Positions 48,101 through 61,300 of a DNA stretch of 64,000 nucleotides are shown one piece after another. Every line of letters starts with the position of its first letter. The first letter of the stretch is position 1. Origin of the DNA: Monocercomonoides exilis (Eukaryota; Preaxostyla; Oxymonadida; Polymastigidae). The position numbers and the translations under genes were made by a program. The notes under the pieces were generated by a model, which ran no database searches, was not told the DNA's origin, and saw only the letters and a program-made list of their open reading frames with translations. The stretch is from NCBI GenBank assembly GCA_001643675.2, contig LSRY02000003.1, forward strand, positions 306,001-370,000, in the 5' to 3' direction.

Positions 48101-50139
48101 AGAATTAGTGAAGCTGATGTTCGTCATACATCCCCTTCCTCACCTGCTCATCCTTCATCATCAGCTTCTTCTTTGTCTGTTCCACACATTTCATTCTGCT
48201 GTTCTTTGGCCGAAGATGCTCCAAAAGGAGAAGAATTGGCGTTTGTCTTTTCACATATATTCCCCTTCTCTTATCATCCACTGATTTCTTCTTTTTCTTC
48301 TCCTCCTTCTCTTTCATCATCTTCAATTGAAAAAGAAAGCGAAGAAACAACACAGAAAGACACATTAACATCCCAACAACCATCAACTTTACCTGTTTCT
48401 GAATTATCTCCTTCCTCTTCTCATTCTTCGGATTCCATTTCAAACAGCTCTTCAACAGCAACTTCAACAACACAATCAACATTTTCTCATTCTTCACCAA
48501 AAGATGAATCAAATACATCAGATGCTCTTTATATGCTCAACCGTATATCCCCCTGGAATCCCTTGTTTGATGCTTCAGACTCTCTCCTCTCCTCTCTCGA
48601 CATCCTTTCACACAACGAAAAGAGAATTGCGCCTTTCGTTTTGGAGAATTCTGCAATTTGTGCTCGTTGTGGCGGTGCTCTTGCTGTAGCGAAGTTTAAA
48701 CAAGAGGAAGGAAATGCTGTTGAAGCTGATGATGGTGATAATAACAACAGTAACACACAAACAAAAGGAATTAGTAATGGCCAAATTCTTTTTGCTCCAA
48801 TGAACAGATGCGTTTGCTGCAATAGTGAAGCCTGCTCATTGAACTCAAGTTATCGTTCATGCTGCTTCGAAAAAACCTTTTCACCTGCTTTGCCTTCCCA
48901 AAATCTCAATCCACTCATCTCAAATCCAACGACTCATCAGGCAACATCAGCGAACACAGGAATTGAACAACCATCACTCCAAGCTCCACAAGCAATCACT
49001 GATTCATTTGTGCCTTATTCGCCAAGTTCCTATTCTTCATTCACACCACCACCACCATCATCATCATCATCTTCTTCTTCTTCTTCTTCTTCTTCTTCCT
49101 TCTTGACTGACTTGTCTTCCAGCAACGCACAAAGGCTCCGTCTGCTCAGTCTCATCCACATCTTGTCAATAGGAGAGATGGAACAGGAGCTGCTTCATCA
49201 GTCTTCTTTCATCCAATCACTGCTTTCAACTGGATTGCCTTTCCAATCAGGAACGAATAATAATCATCCGTCATCATCATCATCTTCTTATTCATTATGT
49301 GTTGCGTTGGAGGGCGTTTGGAAAGAAATTCTGCTTTCACTCTTTTCTTCTTCCTCTTCAGAAGAAAGAAATATCGGAAGCAATTTGAGTTCATTTGGAT
49401 TTGTTCCTTCTGACATTCCTGGATTGTTTGAGCCAAAGCCATTCACTGCATTCTTCAATAAGATCAACAAATGCCAAAAAGCTGTTTCATCATCTCCTTC
49501 TCCTTCTCCTTTAAATACTTCTTTCAGATCACTTAATATTCCATTGCTGAGTATAATCTTCTCTTCTCTCACTTCTTTTGCTCTTTTATCACTCATTCAC
49601 TCACATTCACTAAAAGATGCTCTTCGGCTCTGCCTTGTGCGATGTCATCCTGCTGTCTTCGTCGAGTTTGCCTCTGCCGTTTGCCAAAATGTATACAACT
49701 TCTGCTTTTTTTGGATTTTTTTAATTTAGAATATTTTTGTTGATAATAATTCAAAAAAACTTTATTTTGTTTAAAATTTCCATTTTCCGTTTTCAAAATC
49801 AATTAAATCTTTCATTTCTTTCACAATTTGAAATATTTTTTGAAATAGGCATCTCATTGGCATTACTGCTTCAACCTTATCTTTTCCAATAGCTTGCCTC
49901 AGACGCATCCAAGCTTCAACTCTTGCTCGTATTTTCTGTCTGAGCTGTTTCCCTACGCTGTGAAATCAATACCTTTTTCTCTTCTTCCTCAAATTACAAT
50001 GCAAAATTCTATTTCAAATGAAAGGATGTTAATGAATAAAGAACAACTAAACATTTGGAAGAAGGCAGTGGACTCTGTTTCAGAAGATCAAGACATTTGG
50101 CTTCTGAGGAACCTTCAGTTACATCATATTGTAAATTGA
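33160..50139 (+). CDS. Giant poly-Ser protein, HPS3-like (BLOC-2) or related beta-propeller trafficking protein, five exons
   Basis: Exons: 33160(or 33190)-33304, 33423-33528, 33601-33739, 33791-49690, 49849-50139; GT-AG introns of 118, 72, 51 and 158 bp in matching phases give about 5,520 residues. The spliced N-terminus reads as a beta-propeller blade (VVIVATNIGLIRLFL, YSFSTVDTN, CLATVERSS, LRLYYWNPF), close to my memory of HPS3. A similar blade occurs near 37050-37200 (PFILLSSSAQCFIIDATNG). The last exons (LRLCLVRCHPAVFVEFA, then ASHWHYCFNLIF) recall the HPS3 C-terminus. HPS3 is a BLOC-2 subunit in endosome-to-lysosome-related-organelle transport and about 1,000 residues long; this protein is five times longer through Ser tracts and acidic stretches. 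A Cys cluster (ICARCGG, CVCCNSEAC) lies at 48655-48840. Vps11 is the main alternative. No similarity search was done. Confidence 0.45.
34370..49110 (+). repeat. Dispersed TCN microsatellite tracts encoding poly-Ser
   Basis: Dozens of short runs of TCT/TCC/TCA codons, each giving 6-18 consecutive serines, for example at about 35330-35430, 36480-36530, 40360-40430, 42250-42300 and 49050-49100. The runs mix the synonymous codons, which argues for selection on protein sequence or old slippage rather than fresh expansion. Confidence 0.8.
40500..41090 (+). other. Acidic low-complexity block (Glu/Asp/Arg) within the giant protein
   Basis: GAA/GAG/GAT-rich stretch of about 195 codons with runs of Glu, preceded by a short basic segment (RRQKGRRRRRMGRQKRG near 40560-40612). 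Similar but shorter acidic blocks lie near 37380-37460, 39000-39090 and 43790-43830. They are probably disordered linkers between the Ser-rich parts. Confidence 0.7.
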
Positions 50140-52339
50140 ATAATTTCTAGAGTTTATATACTTTTTTGTGAGCGTTTCCTTTTTTCTTTCTTTTTTCTTT
50201 TTTCTTTTTTTTAAAGTTTCAAAGCAATTTCTGTTGTAAAAGTAAAAATAAAAATGAAAGATAAAACAAATATTTCTCAATTGCACCAAGACTTCGATAA
50301 ATATACAAATACAGAAATTATTTGGGAAGAATTTTGTTTTAATCAGGGGACAGTTATAATTTTTAGAGAAATAATAATAATAAAAAAATAATAAAAGAAT
50401 AAATGTTGAAAAACTGAATGATAAGAATTTCTCCAGAATGAAATGAATTCGTAATTATCTGAATTATTTTTGAGATTTTTCAGACATCAATAAAAATGTA
50501 CATCGGAAAGCCAAAAAACAAATTTCTTTCATTCGTTCATTCCTTCGTCATAATTCATTTCACTGGAACATTCAAACGATGAGCAATCAAAGAAAAAAGT
50601 TATTATTCTTCAAAAATGCGTGCTTAGTCCATTTATTGAAAAATAGGCTATTTGAGAATTTAAAACAAACTTTCGCAATCTCTTTCTCTTTGTTTCTGCA
50701 TTACTAGTCAATTCATATTCGTGAACGTTCATACATATTCAGTCAGAAAAACCTAAATCCAAACTCTTCAACAAATGCAAAAAAAATTTATCAATACGAT
50801 TTTGAATCAGATTTCTTTGAACAATTCAAGAAATCTCACTTCTTTCAATGCTTTTCTGTGAAGCTCGTCGCACAATCATCTGATTCTGTCATCTCAAAAA
50901 ATGATTTCTCAAGTTAATGTTGAAGGATTTGATGCAGCCATCATCAATCCAAGGCAGAAAAAGAGTACTGGCCAACAGATGCAAAATTGCGTTTGTGTGA
51001 AGTCTGCCAATCCTATCTGATGATAAGTTCAATTTATGCTTTGATATCTGAGATCTCATTAAGTTCAGCTTGATATTTCCTTCCATTCAAAGCATGTTTG
51101 CTTTTCTTCAAATTCTATCAATTCAATTCGAATAGTGAAAGGTTAAAAAAACATATGGAATATTTACAGAAAGACAAGCCTTGAAGATATCATTGAAGAG
51201 TATCTTTTGAAAAAACCCTATCTTTGAAGGCAAAATTCAACTTCAGAAAAGAAACGAGCAAATGAAAAGACAAATTCTACGCATAATCTAAAATAACACT
51301 CTTGAAGTCTACAGCTGTGGTTAAGCCTGAAGGAAATATCAAATAAGATCCACAGAAGCTTAATCCATTTGCTTATCGCTTCTATGCCCTCCTCTCTTTT
51401 ATTTTTGTTCTGTCAATGCTCACGTTTAATATTTTGCTCCAAAAAAGAACTCATTTTTTTGAATTCAGTTGGTCGTTCCTTGTGAAAAACATCATATCAG
51501 CATATTGACATTGAAGAAAAACCAAAAAAAGGAGACTATGAATGATGAAGAGAGAGCTATCAAAGACTCCGATCATGAAGCACATTTGAGTATTTGCTGG
51601 ACTATTAGTGAATTTGAAGATGGATCGAAATGCTCAACGTTTCAGCGAGACAATCCTTCACTGTATTTTTGAAAAAAAACTTCATTAAAACGGAAACTTT
51701 TAAATGTTTATTTCAATAATCTTTGGAAAGGAACGATGAGTCGTCTTTTGAAAGCACTCTGCTGTTGTTGAAATCATCATTGAATGAACCCTTGTAACTT
51801 TCATAATACAGCAAAAAAATGTAATGAACGGCTCATCATGTTTTTCAATAGGCTTTATCGATGCGTTCTCTTCAGAAACAACATTCAAATCCAGTAAAAT
51901 GTTTCTCGAAGAAAAGGATTGTTTGTATCATATGGAGAAGTGCTTGTTCATATTTCGTGGTTGTTTAAAGAGATGCAGACACTGATTTTCAACCTTCTGT
52001 GGCAATGTTTAAGTTACAAAATGAAATATTTGCTTCACATTCACGATACATTCGAAATAAAAAATAAAATACAAACAAACAAATGCATTCATCAATAATT
52101 TTTTGAATAGAAAATACATCATTATGCTATGTTCAATTATTATCGAGCAAGGTCAAGAAAAAGTAGATATCAAGAAATCTTCACATTTTTTATTAACATT
52201 GATTGCAATTTAAGTTATAATGGTTAATTGAATTCTTCGCACAATAACTTTGAAGTGCTTTTTAAGCACTGATGAACATTTCATTATTGCAAAACAAAAG
52301 CGAGAGATTAATTTTTCATAACCCATATTCACATTCAAA
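50140..52339. other. Intergenic region, no supported gene
   Basis: AT-rich, 2.2 kb. Contains the 3' flank of the giant gene and the promoter side of the beta-helix gene. Short frames (for example 51469-51672) lack motifs and long neighbours in frame. Confidence 0.4.
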
Positions 52340-55300
52340 ATGAACTTGATATTTTTGTTCACTTGTGCAGCATTGCTGAATGGGTTTGCAGTTGTTGATG
52401 AACAAGGGGCCAATGAGTTGAAATTAAATGTCTATTCTCCAAATGAACATATTTTGAATCGACAATTATCCTACGACCGCTCAGACGAAATTCTTGATGG
52501 ATTAAATAATCATAGCTTCGATGCAAATGATAATGTGAATAAATACAAAATTACTGATAAAGATGCTGAAACACTGGTGTTGATGCAAAAACGAAGTGAT
52601 CATTTTTCAAAAGAAAAAAGAAGAGAATTAAAGGATTTGAACAATCATGAATTAAATGTGAGTTGGCAGTTAAAGACAATTGGTGATTCAAAAAGAGTTT
52701 TTCGCAATCAAAGATCCACTGTGATGGCGATGGTCAATTTTGGAAATTCGAGTTGTGAAATGAAATATTTATCATTTCTCAAAGAAGAGAGAAGATCTCT
52801 CATGCTCATCAACGACTTATCCACAGTTCTTGTTCATTGTTGTTCAGTTTATCAACGAGGAGCATCAAGTGATTATTTATTCACTCTGAATGAAGGTTAT
52901 TTGATTTTGAGCAACACTTCTTATATGAGTGCTGAATTTGCTGAAATTATCGAACCATTTGTTGGTTGCGATAAAATGAGTTCAGAGAAAACGAAAAAAG
53001 ACTTGAAAATCATTGATTCAGATTTTTCTTCATTTTCCCTTGGGAGATCAACTTCTCTTTTGGCAAGTACAGACATTTGGAAAATATCAGTTTTCAACTG
53101 CCATTTTTCGAATATCTCACAAAGAGCAAGAATCCAAAACAATTACAATTCAATGGGCAACTCGAAAAATGATTATTCTTTTGCTGGATGCGTTGTCGAG
53201 AAAGTGGATTCTCCACTTGGTGGAGGATTGGTTGAGGGGATGCACTCGGGATATAATCATTTCTTTGCTTGGAATTCATCGTATTCTCAATGCGTCCGGA
53301 GAGAAAATACAGATCCAGTGATTGGAAAAAAAAATATGACAAGGCAAACTTTCAGCAGTGGTGATGCAACATTTGTTGAATGCGACTTCAATAATGTGTC
53401 AACAGATGATTCAATTTATTCTTGTGGTGGTGCAATTCTTTTCAATTCTTCTGGTCTATTGAATGTCACTTTGTGCAAATTTCATATATATCACGCAGCT
53501 TATTGTGGAGGAGCGATTGGATGCAGAGAAAACGGAAAAAATTTTGCAATCTCTCTCTCAACTTTTGATTCTTGCTCATCGGAAGCTTCAGGCGGCTGCA
53601 TTGATTTTTGTTATGTTTCGACTGTTTCATTGAAGAGTATTAATTGTTCAAATAGTTCGACAAAACACATTGGTGGTGGAGTTTTCTTTGATCACAATGA
53701 ATATCGTGGAATTATTGATTTCTGTAACTTTTTTAGCTGCAGAAAGAACACAACACAATTAAATGGAGGTGGAAGCATTGCAATTTACAATCAAGGAGCG
53801 ATCACGCTTTCTGACAGTTCAATTTGCAATGGATACAGTGAGAATAATGGAGCAGGGATAAGCTGGGACAGCCATACAGGAATCACATATTCTCTGGTTG
53901 TATTTTGTTTCTTTTCAAATAATACGGCTGCAAACACAGGCCACGATGTTTTTATTGCTGAAGGATGGACAAATATTGTGGAAACCACATTTACGCATTG
54001 CCGTTCACGCACAAATGCAAGCAGCAAAAGAATTGTCAAAGGATCAATAGAACATGACAATTGGATACCAAAGGTCTTCTTCAACCCAGTGTTTGTGAAC
54101 TCACAGGAAGGATTGGATCATAAGGCCTGTGGGCTTGTGAAGGAAGGGGATGGATATGGAAGGAGATGCAAAACAATTGAATATGGAATGAATGTGCTGG
54201 ATGCTGATGGAAGTGGCAATGAAGTGATCATTGAATTTGGGGATTATGAAGAAAACAAATTTGATGTTGGGAAAATGAGGATTGCATTTGAGGGGAAAGG
54301 CAAAGCACAAGTGGTTGTTCTCAACAGATCACCAAATGGAGAATCGTTGGTGGCCATTGGCTCAGGAAAGGGAAGTTTCAGAAATATGACATTTGTTTGT
54401 GGAAAGAATCCATCGTCTCATCTGATGGAAGTGTTGGCAGAAGAAGGAATTCTGAATATGTGTGAGTGCGTGATCACCACATTGAGAAATGAAGAAGGCA
54501 GTGTTTTAACAGCATCGCTGATGATTGTCCAAAAGGGGTCTGTCAGTTTTGATTCTGTTGAGATCAATGGAATATCGTTTTCATCTGTTCCAGCATTCGG
54601 CATTAGAGGTGAAAGCTCATTGTCTTTCCAGATGAAGGGAGTCAATGTGAATGGAATTTCTCGGATGAGTGGAGATGGGAGTGTTATTTGTGGGAATCTG
54701 GTGAATGGGATGAAAGTGAATGTCTCAGGAGGAATGATGAGGAATTGCGAGTGTGAGAATGGGTGTGGAGGAGGGATGTGGATTCAGCTCAGCGAAGGCT
54801 CACAGATGGAGATTGGGAATGTCTCAAGTGAAAGTGTTATCGAAAATATTGAAAATGAAACATTCAGCAGTTGCAGCTGTGTGGGGAAGGGATATGGAGT
54901 TGGAGGATATGGCGGAGCTATTTATCTAGATGTTGTTGATGGGAATTGTGCTTTTTGCATCCGTTATGTTTCTTTCGAAAATTGCCAAGCAGAAAAAGGA
55001 AACAACATATTTGTGAATGCAAAGTGTTTGAGAGATGTTGTGAACAAGGCCACATTTGGCTTTGAGTTTGAGAGAATGGCAGACAGAGACTTATTGGGAT
55101 TTGAGGATGGGTGCAGGGAGGAATGTGTTCCACTTCTTCCATTTATGATGGAAGCAGGGGATGTTGGATTTGTGGGAGGAGAGAAAAGCATGGACTTCAG
55201 CAGATGTGGATTGGAGCAGTATCCGTGCTCATCGATCAAGAGAGTGGTTGAGTTGTGGTATGGGGCTGTGTCACGAACAATCCGAATCAAAAATGGATTT

Positions 55301-58300
55301 GTGCTCTGTGAAGAGGTTGTGATGGAGAGCCAGTTTTGGAATGTGTCAGGCACAATTGGTGACACTGCTGTTGAGGTTGTTGTGCCTCCTGCTCTTCAGT
55401 TTGACTCAGAATGTTTGATTCACATTTCATCTGGAGCATTGCTGAAAGATTTGTGCTTTTCTCTCCCATCATCTCTTTCTCCAGCCTCATCATTCGTCAT
55501 TTCCTCTTCAAATGTTTTGAGTGTCAGCGATTGTTCAATTGAACCATCCACTGATAACTTGTTGAATGAAATTGAATGCTGTGTTTTTCATATTGATGGA
55601 GGAGAGCTGCACATGGCAGGCTTCTCGAACAAAGGACCAATGAATACCTTGTCAGATCCAATTATCAGATGCGCTGGAGAAAGTTCAGCAGAATTATCAA
55701 ATTGTGTTCTAACTGGAATTTCGAGGAGAAATGGAGGAGGAAGCTGTTTGGAAAGGAGTTGTGACAAAAAGGAAAACGAGAATTCTGACACTTCTATTGT
55801 TGATGTTATTATAATCACTAATTGCACATTCAGTGAATGCGTTGTTGAAGAGAAAAATGGTTTTGGTGGAGGAATGAAGATTTCAATTGGCAATGATGAA
55901 GATGTTGCGATTAATGAATCAACCACGTTTGATGGATGCAAGGCAGAGAATGAAACAGACTCGAATGGAAAAGGAGGAGGAGTATTTGTCACAATGATGA
56001 GTCAAGAGTGTGGTTTTGCAATTGGACAGAATGTTCAATTTTCGATAATGCTTGAGAATGTGGCCTCATATGGGAAGGATGTGTTTGTGAGTTGTGGGAG
56101 TGCAGTGTTGTTGGAGTCAAAAGTGAATAACAGCTCATTTTCATTTTTTGACGCAAGAACAATTCCATCAGATGTGTTGAAACTGAGTGGAAGTGAAAAA
56201 GGAATTGAAAGTGGAGTGATTCCACTGTTTGTGTATTTGTGCACAATGGGTACAAAAGTGCTTGTTGATGGGAGTGGAGGAAATGGGAAGGACCACAACC
56301 ATTGTGGATTTGATGGATTCAGGTGTTTGACAGTTGATTATTGCGCGAACTCAAGAATAAGTGAAAGTTCAAAAGAAATAGAAGTTATCTCATCTTCATC
56401 AATAACCAAGGAAATAACAGGGCCATCATTTGGTGTGAGTATTTCAGGCAGAATAGTGTCATCCGATGGAGAGAGGATGAGAGTGAATGTGAGTGATGAA
56501 GGATCAGATACACAAGATTGGCTTGTTGGATGTTCGAGTTCACTGACAATGAGCAGACTTTCATTTGTTGTGAAAGGTCAGTTGAAATCAAGGAGAAGTG
56601 CATTCATTCATTCAACATCAACACTCAACATTACAAGCTGTTCAGTTTCATTTGAGAGAGAGGCATTGACTGATGGAAAGATAGGATATAATGTGATTTG
56701 TATTGAGGGAGGAGGGCTGGTTGTGGATGGATTTGCGATGGAAGGGTTGGTTACAATGAATGGGAAATCACCAATATCAATGAGTGATGGAGTGAAATTG
56801 GAGATATTGAACAGCAGAGTGAGTGGAGTGGAAGTGACAGGTGGGAATGGAGGAGGATGTCTGAATTTTGTGATGAAGGAAGAAGGAGGAAGTGTGAATA
56901 TTGAAGAAAGCAATATATCCTCGAGATGTTCAGGTGGAAGTGAGATGAAAGGAGGAGGGATGATGATATCAGTGGGGAACGGAGGAATATTGAGAATGAA
57001 AGGAGTGAAATTATCAGGATGTGAAGTTCCATCAGAGGATAGAGAGGAAGGAGGAAGGGGAATTGGAGGAGGGATATTTATTGAACTTCCAAATCAAATG
57101 GGAACATTTTCATTAGAGAGCATGACATTTGCTGGGTGCAGCGCATTAAAAGGGAAGAATGTGTTTGTTTCAGGATGGAATCTGAGTGAGATTGTGAACA
57201 TGGAGCTCTTCAAATGGGAGATGAATGAAGAGGAGTTGAAATCATTGGATGAGCTGTGTGGATGGGAGAGGAAGACAACTGGAGAGGAGGGATATGTGAT
57301 TCCACTTGTTGTATATTTGTGGGATAATTGGAGCAGGGATGGATATGTTTCTGAGAGGAAGGGAGGAGACTTTAGTGGGTGTGGATATTCAGAAGCACCA
57401 TGTTCATCAGTTGATCACTTATTTTCTCTGAGATTTGGTTCACTTGGAGAAGGCGAATCACGTATCAACATTGTTGGAACAGGAGAACTGAACAGAGAAA
57501 TATCATTTCAAATACCTCCTTCACTTATGGAAACTCCAGTTGTGACAATTGAAGGAGAAAAGAAAGGGACAGTTTTGAAAGTGGGAGAAATGGATGCAAG
57601 TGGAGAAGGTGAATCGATGGTTGTTTCGAATGTTCATCTTTCATTCACGAACCTATTATTTTCTCTGCTAAATGAATTTTCTTATCATTTATCATTAATT
57701 CACTCAACATCCTCGGCAACATCACTTTCAATCATGAGATGCTCATTTGTTTGCAAGGATTCAACAAAAGAAACGAAATATTGTTTGATGAAAGTGGATG
57801 GAGGGAGTTTGACGATTGTGGATGTCACTCTTTCTCAGTTCAATCTTGCAAAAGGGTTTGTGGAATTCACAACAGATGTGAAAAGTGCTGATGTGATGAA
57901 TATGACGATATCTAATACAACAATATCAGGAAACAGTTTTCTTTCGCTGGGTCAGTCATTGCCATCAAACATGTTGATCGATCAAGCAAAAGAAAACACA
58001 ATACAAATTGTGAGGGTAAACGATTCCTCGTTCACAAACATCACATGTTTAGAGAACAGGGCAAGTGTGATGAGTGTGGGATCATTTTCAATTGGGATGG
58101 AATGTGTGGTGGAAGGGTGTGTGCTGACGAAGTGCATGAGCGAGAGAAGCAAAGAAGGAGGAGGGATGAAGGTGTGTTTGAAGAGAGGGGAGTCAGAGTT
58201 GAAAGTGAGTGGATGCTCATTTGGGATGTGTGTGTGCTCGACAGTGAATGGAAGGGGAGGAGGGATGATGATTGATGCACTTGATCCGAATGGGGAATGC

Positions 58301-61300
58301 TCCAACACCGAAATGCCACCACTAGGGCTGAGATTGGAGAACATCCGATTCATGATGAACGATGCATTTGCGGGGAAGGATGTGTTCATCCGATGTGATT
58401 CGATTGCCTCGCAGGTTAATGAAAAACTGTTTTCATTGGACTTCAGCCAGGAAGCACTGAAGGAGGAGAACTCGATGTGTGGGAGGGATCCAATCAATGA
58501 AATTGATGTTGATCTAATTCCGCTTGTCACATTCTTTCACTCAGCTCAGGTGTTTGTGAATGGAAGTGGGAGTGATGGGGGAGGATGTGGGACACAGAGC
58601 AGCCCATGTGCGAGCATCAATTGTGGGGTTGATCACATCCAAGAAGGGGTGATGAATGCGATTCTGATTGAGTGTGAAGGGTTTGTGACGAAAGAGTGTG
58701 TGATTGGAGACCTGGTTGTGAATTCATTCAAAAAGACACTGGCGATTGTTCGATTGAACTCCAAGATTGAGAAATCGGCTGAGAAGGATTGTATCATGGA
58801 GTTTGTGAATGAATGTTCTGTGGAGAGGTGCTCATTCCAGTTTGAAGATTCGTTTGAGGCGACTCACAGCTTCATCATGAAAGTGAAGAATGGAATAACA
58901 AAAATACAAGAATGCGAGTTCTTTTCTTATTCAACAACCGAAGAAATGAAGTTGAACAGTTCAATTGTGAGCGTAGAAAGTGGAGAATTGAAGATATCAG
59001 AGACAACATTCAAGAATATTCATTCAACAATATCGGTGCTTTCATTTTGTGAAGAATCAAATATGACAATTGATGAAACAATAATATCGAATATCGAATG
59101 TGAGGGAAATGTTGTGAGTGTTGGAGGGAAGGCGAAAGTGGTGATGAAAGAAATAGTTGTTGAGAATTTGACTCTGTTGTTGAAAGGGTGTGTGATTAGG
59201 ATCGAAGATGCTGAAAAAGAGGTGAGCATGTTGAATGTCTCATTTGAAAAATGTGTGAATTCGGAGGATAAGGGAAGCATGACGCATATTAAACAATCCA
59301 AGGATGTGAGGGTTGATGCATGTGTGTTTGATGGAGAAACAGAAATCGAGGTTGCCAATGAAGAAAACAATAGAAAAGAAGGATTGTGCAAATGGAATGG
59401 GTCATTGGTTGATGTTGAGAAAAGCAAAGTGGAGATGAGGGAAACAACAATCAGAAATGGCAAGGGAGGTGGGTTGTGGGTGAGTGGAGGGAATGTGAAG
59501 ATTGAGAAAGGAGAGTTTGAGAACAACAATCCATTGATTGAGGGATATCCATCAGCCCGAAGGAATGTGATTTGTGAAGGGAATAGCGAACTGGATGTTG
59601 TGAGCGTGAAAGGGGGAGATGGAATAGAGAAAAATACATCGTTGTGGATATTGGATGGGGGATGCGAATTGGGAGGGATTACTTCAGAAAGAGGATCATC
59701 ATTTTTCATCCCCTTTTTGGAAGAGGTGAAGAATTTAACACGGTCAAATGGGAATTTGGAGTTGATGATTCGTGGGAAGCTTCTTCTTCCTTGCAATTTG
59801 TCGCTGAAGATAAGCATGAAAGATGGAGATGAAGAGGAAATAGTGAGAAAGGGAATTGAAGAAGAAGGGTTTGTGTCAGAGAATGAAATTCATTCCATTA
59901 TTTCATGTTCTGAATTGGAGAAAGTGAGAGAAGAGACTGAAGTTAGTGTGTGTATTGTGTTTGGAAAAGATGATTCTCCTTCATCAACAGATCCATTTAT
60001 CTTGAAGAACAGGAGTGAAAGTGTTGGAAAAGGAGATGAAAGGATTGTTGAAGGAAGGAAAGAAGGAAAATCATATTTGTTGCTAATTGTTATAATTATG
60101 GCATCTATTCTATTAATTGTTCTGATTGTGTCTGTCATTGTAACTATTCGTTGGAGAAAGGCAAAGAATGAGAATAAAGATCCGAGAGAGATTGTGAATG
60201 ACACAGTGAAAAAGGATCCGAAGTTGATTGAGATGGTGACGATGGAGATGTCACCAGAGGCACAGTGGAGGAGGGCTGAGAGGGAAGCTGAGAAGAAGAA
60301 TGAAGAGAGGATAAAGAAGAGGGTGTATGCGAAAAGTTTGGGGCACTCTGAGTCATCAGAGCATTTGCTGAGTGAGAGTGGCTCAACAGAATACATTCTG
60401 GGAAGAGATTCAGACAAGATCCCTGATTGGGCATTGGAGAAAGAAGAGGAGGAAGAGATAAGGAAGAGATCACCATCACCATCAATTTCTTCGACATGTT
60501 CTACTGATTCAGATTCGACATTTGTTCGAGGTGAGGATCTGTGTCCAACCACCTCATCGATGTCGAACTTGGTGGATGCAATGGCGTGCTCATCTCCTCA
60601 TGAAAAGCTGATTGTGGATTTGAGGGATTCACTGTTCATGCTGCTTCACGGAAGGAATAAGACAAAAGAGATGGCAATTGGGAGTTTGAAAGAAAGAGAG
60701 CAGACAGCTGCCCAAATCCTGTTCTGGGTGGCTAATCTCGCACTCCATTCATTTGACGAGATGGAAAATCCACTTCAGTCACTTGCCAATCTGAGTCCAC
60801 ACATTGTTTTGTTTTCTGAGCACATGGTCATTTGTATCGTGATGCATTCTGATTTATTATCAGATGATGATTCTGATTCATCATCCATCTCTTCATCAAC
60901 AGTTGCAACATCTGCCAGTGATGATGATGATGATGATAGTGACTCACTGCCTTCATCAGCATTTGAAGAGGATGAGGATGCCTTCAAAAAAGAGTGCCTG
61001 AGGTGGAAGGCGCCAGAGCTACAGGTGAACAAGAAGAGGGATGCGACGAAGGAGTCGGTGGCCTTCTCGATTGGGATGATGCTGTGGGAGTGCCTGACAC
61101 TGGAGATTCCGTTTGGGGAGTATGCGGCAGAGGTGGCAGGGGAGAAGATTGGGATGTTTGAGATGCCGAACATGGCTGGTGCAGAGGGGTCGTCGCTTTG
61201 GAGTGTTGTGAAAGGGTGTGTGGAGCAGGAGGCTTCGAGGAGGATGAAGCTTGTGGAAGTGAAGCGGGAGCTGATTTCGCACTTCCCGAAGGATGCATTG

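Noticed and set aside
34370-49110. CRISPR-like or satellite array
   Set aside because: Short TCN runs are in frame, variable and embedded in a continuous coding sequence; no regular repeat-spacer pattern.
33160-50139. Firm naming as Vps11 from the N-terminal propeller
   Set aside because: The N-terminal blade also fits Vps11, but the C-terminal exon and the SFST...LRLYYWNPF spacing look closer to HPS3. Without a search neither name is safe, so no symbol is given.
51469-51672. 67-residue plus-strand frame in the intergenic region
   Set aside because: No motif, no in-frame neighbours and no splice partners.
59020-59817. 265-residue minus-strand frame opposite the beta-helix gene
   Set aside because: Antisense shadow of the 3,016-residue protein; Ser/Pro/Phe-rich composition follows from the complementary codons.
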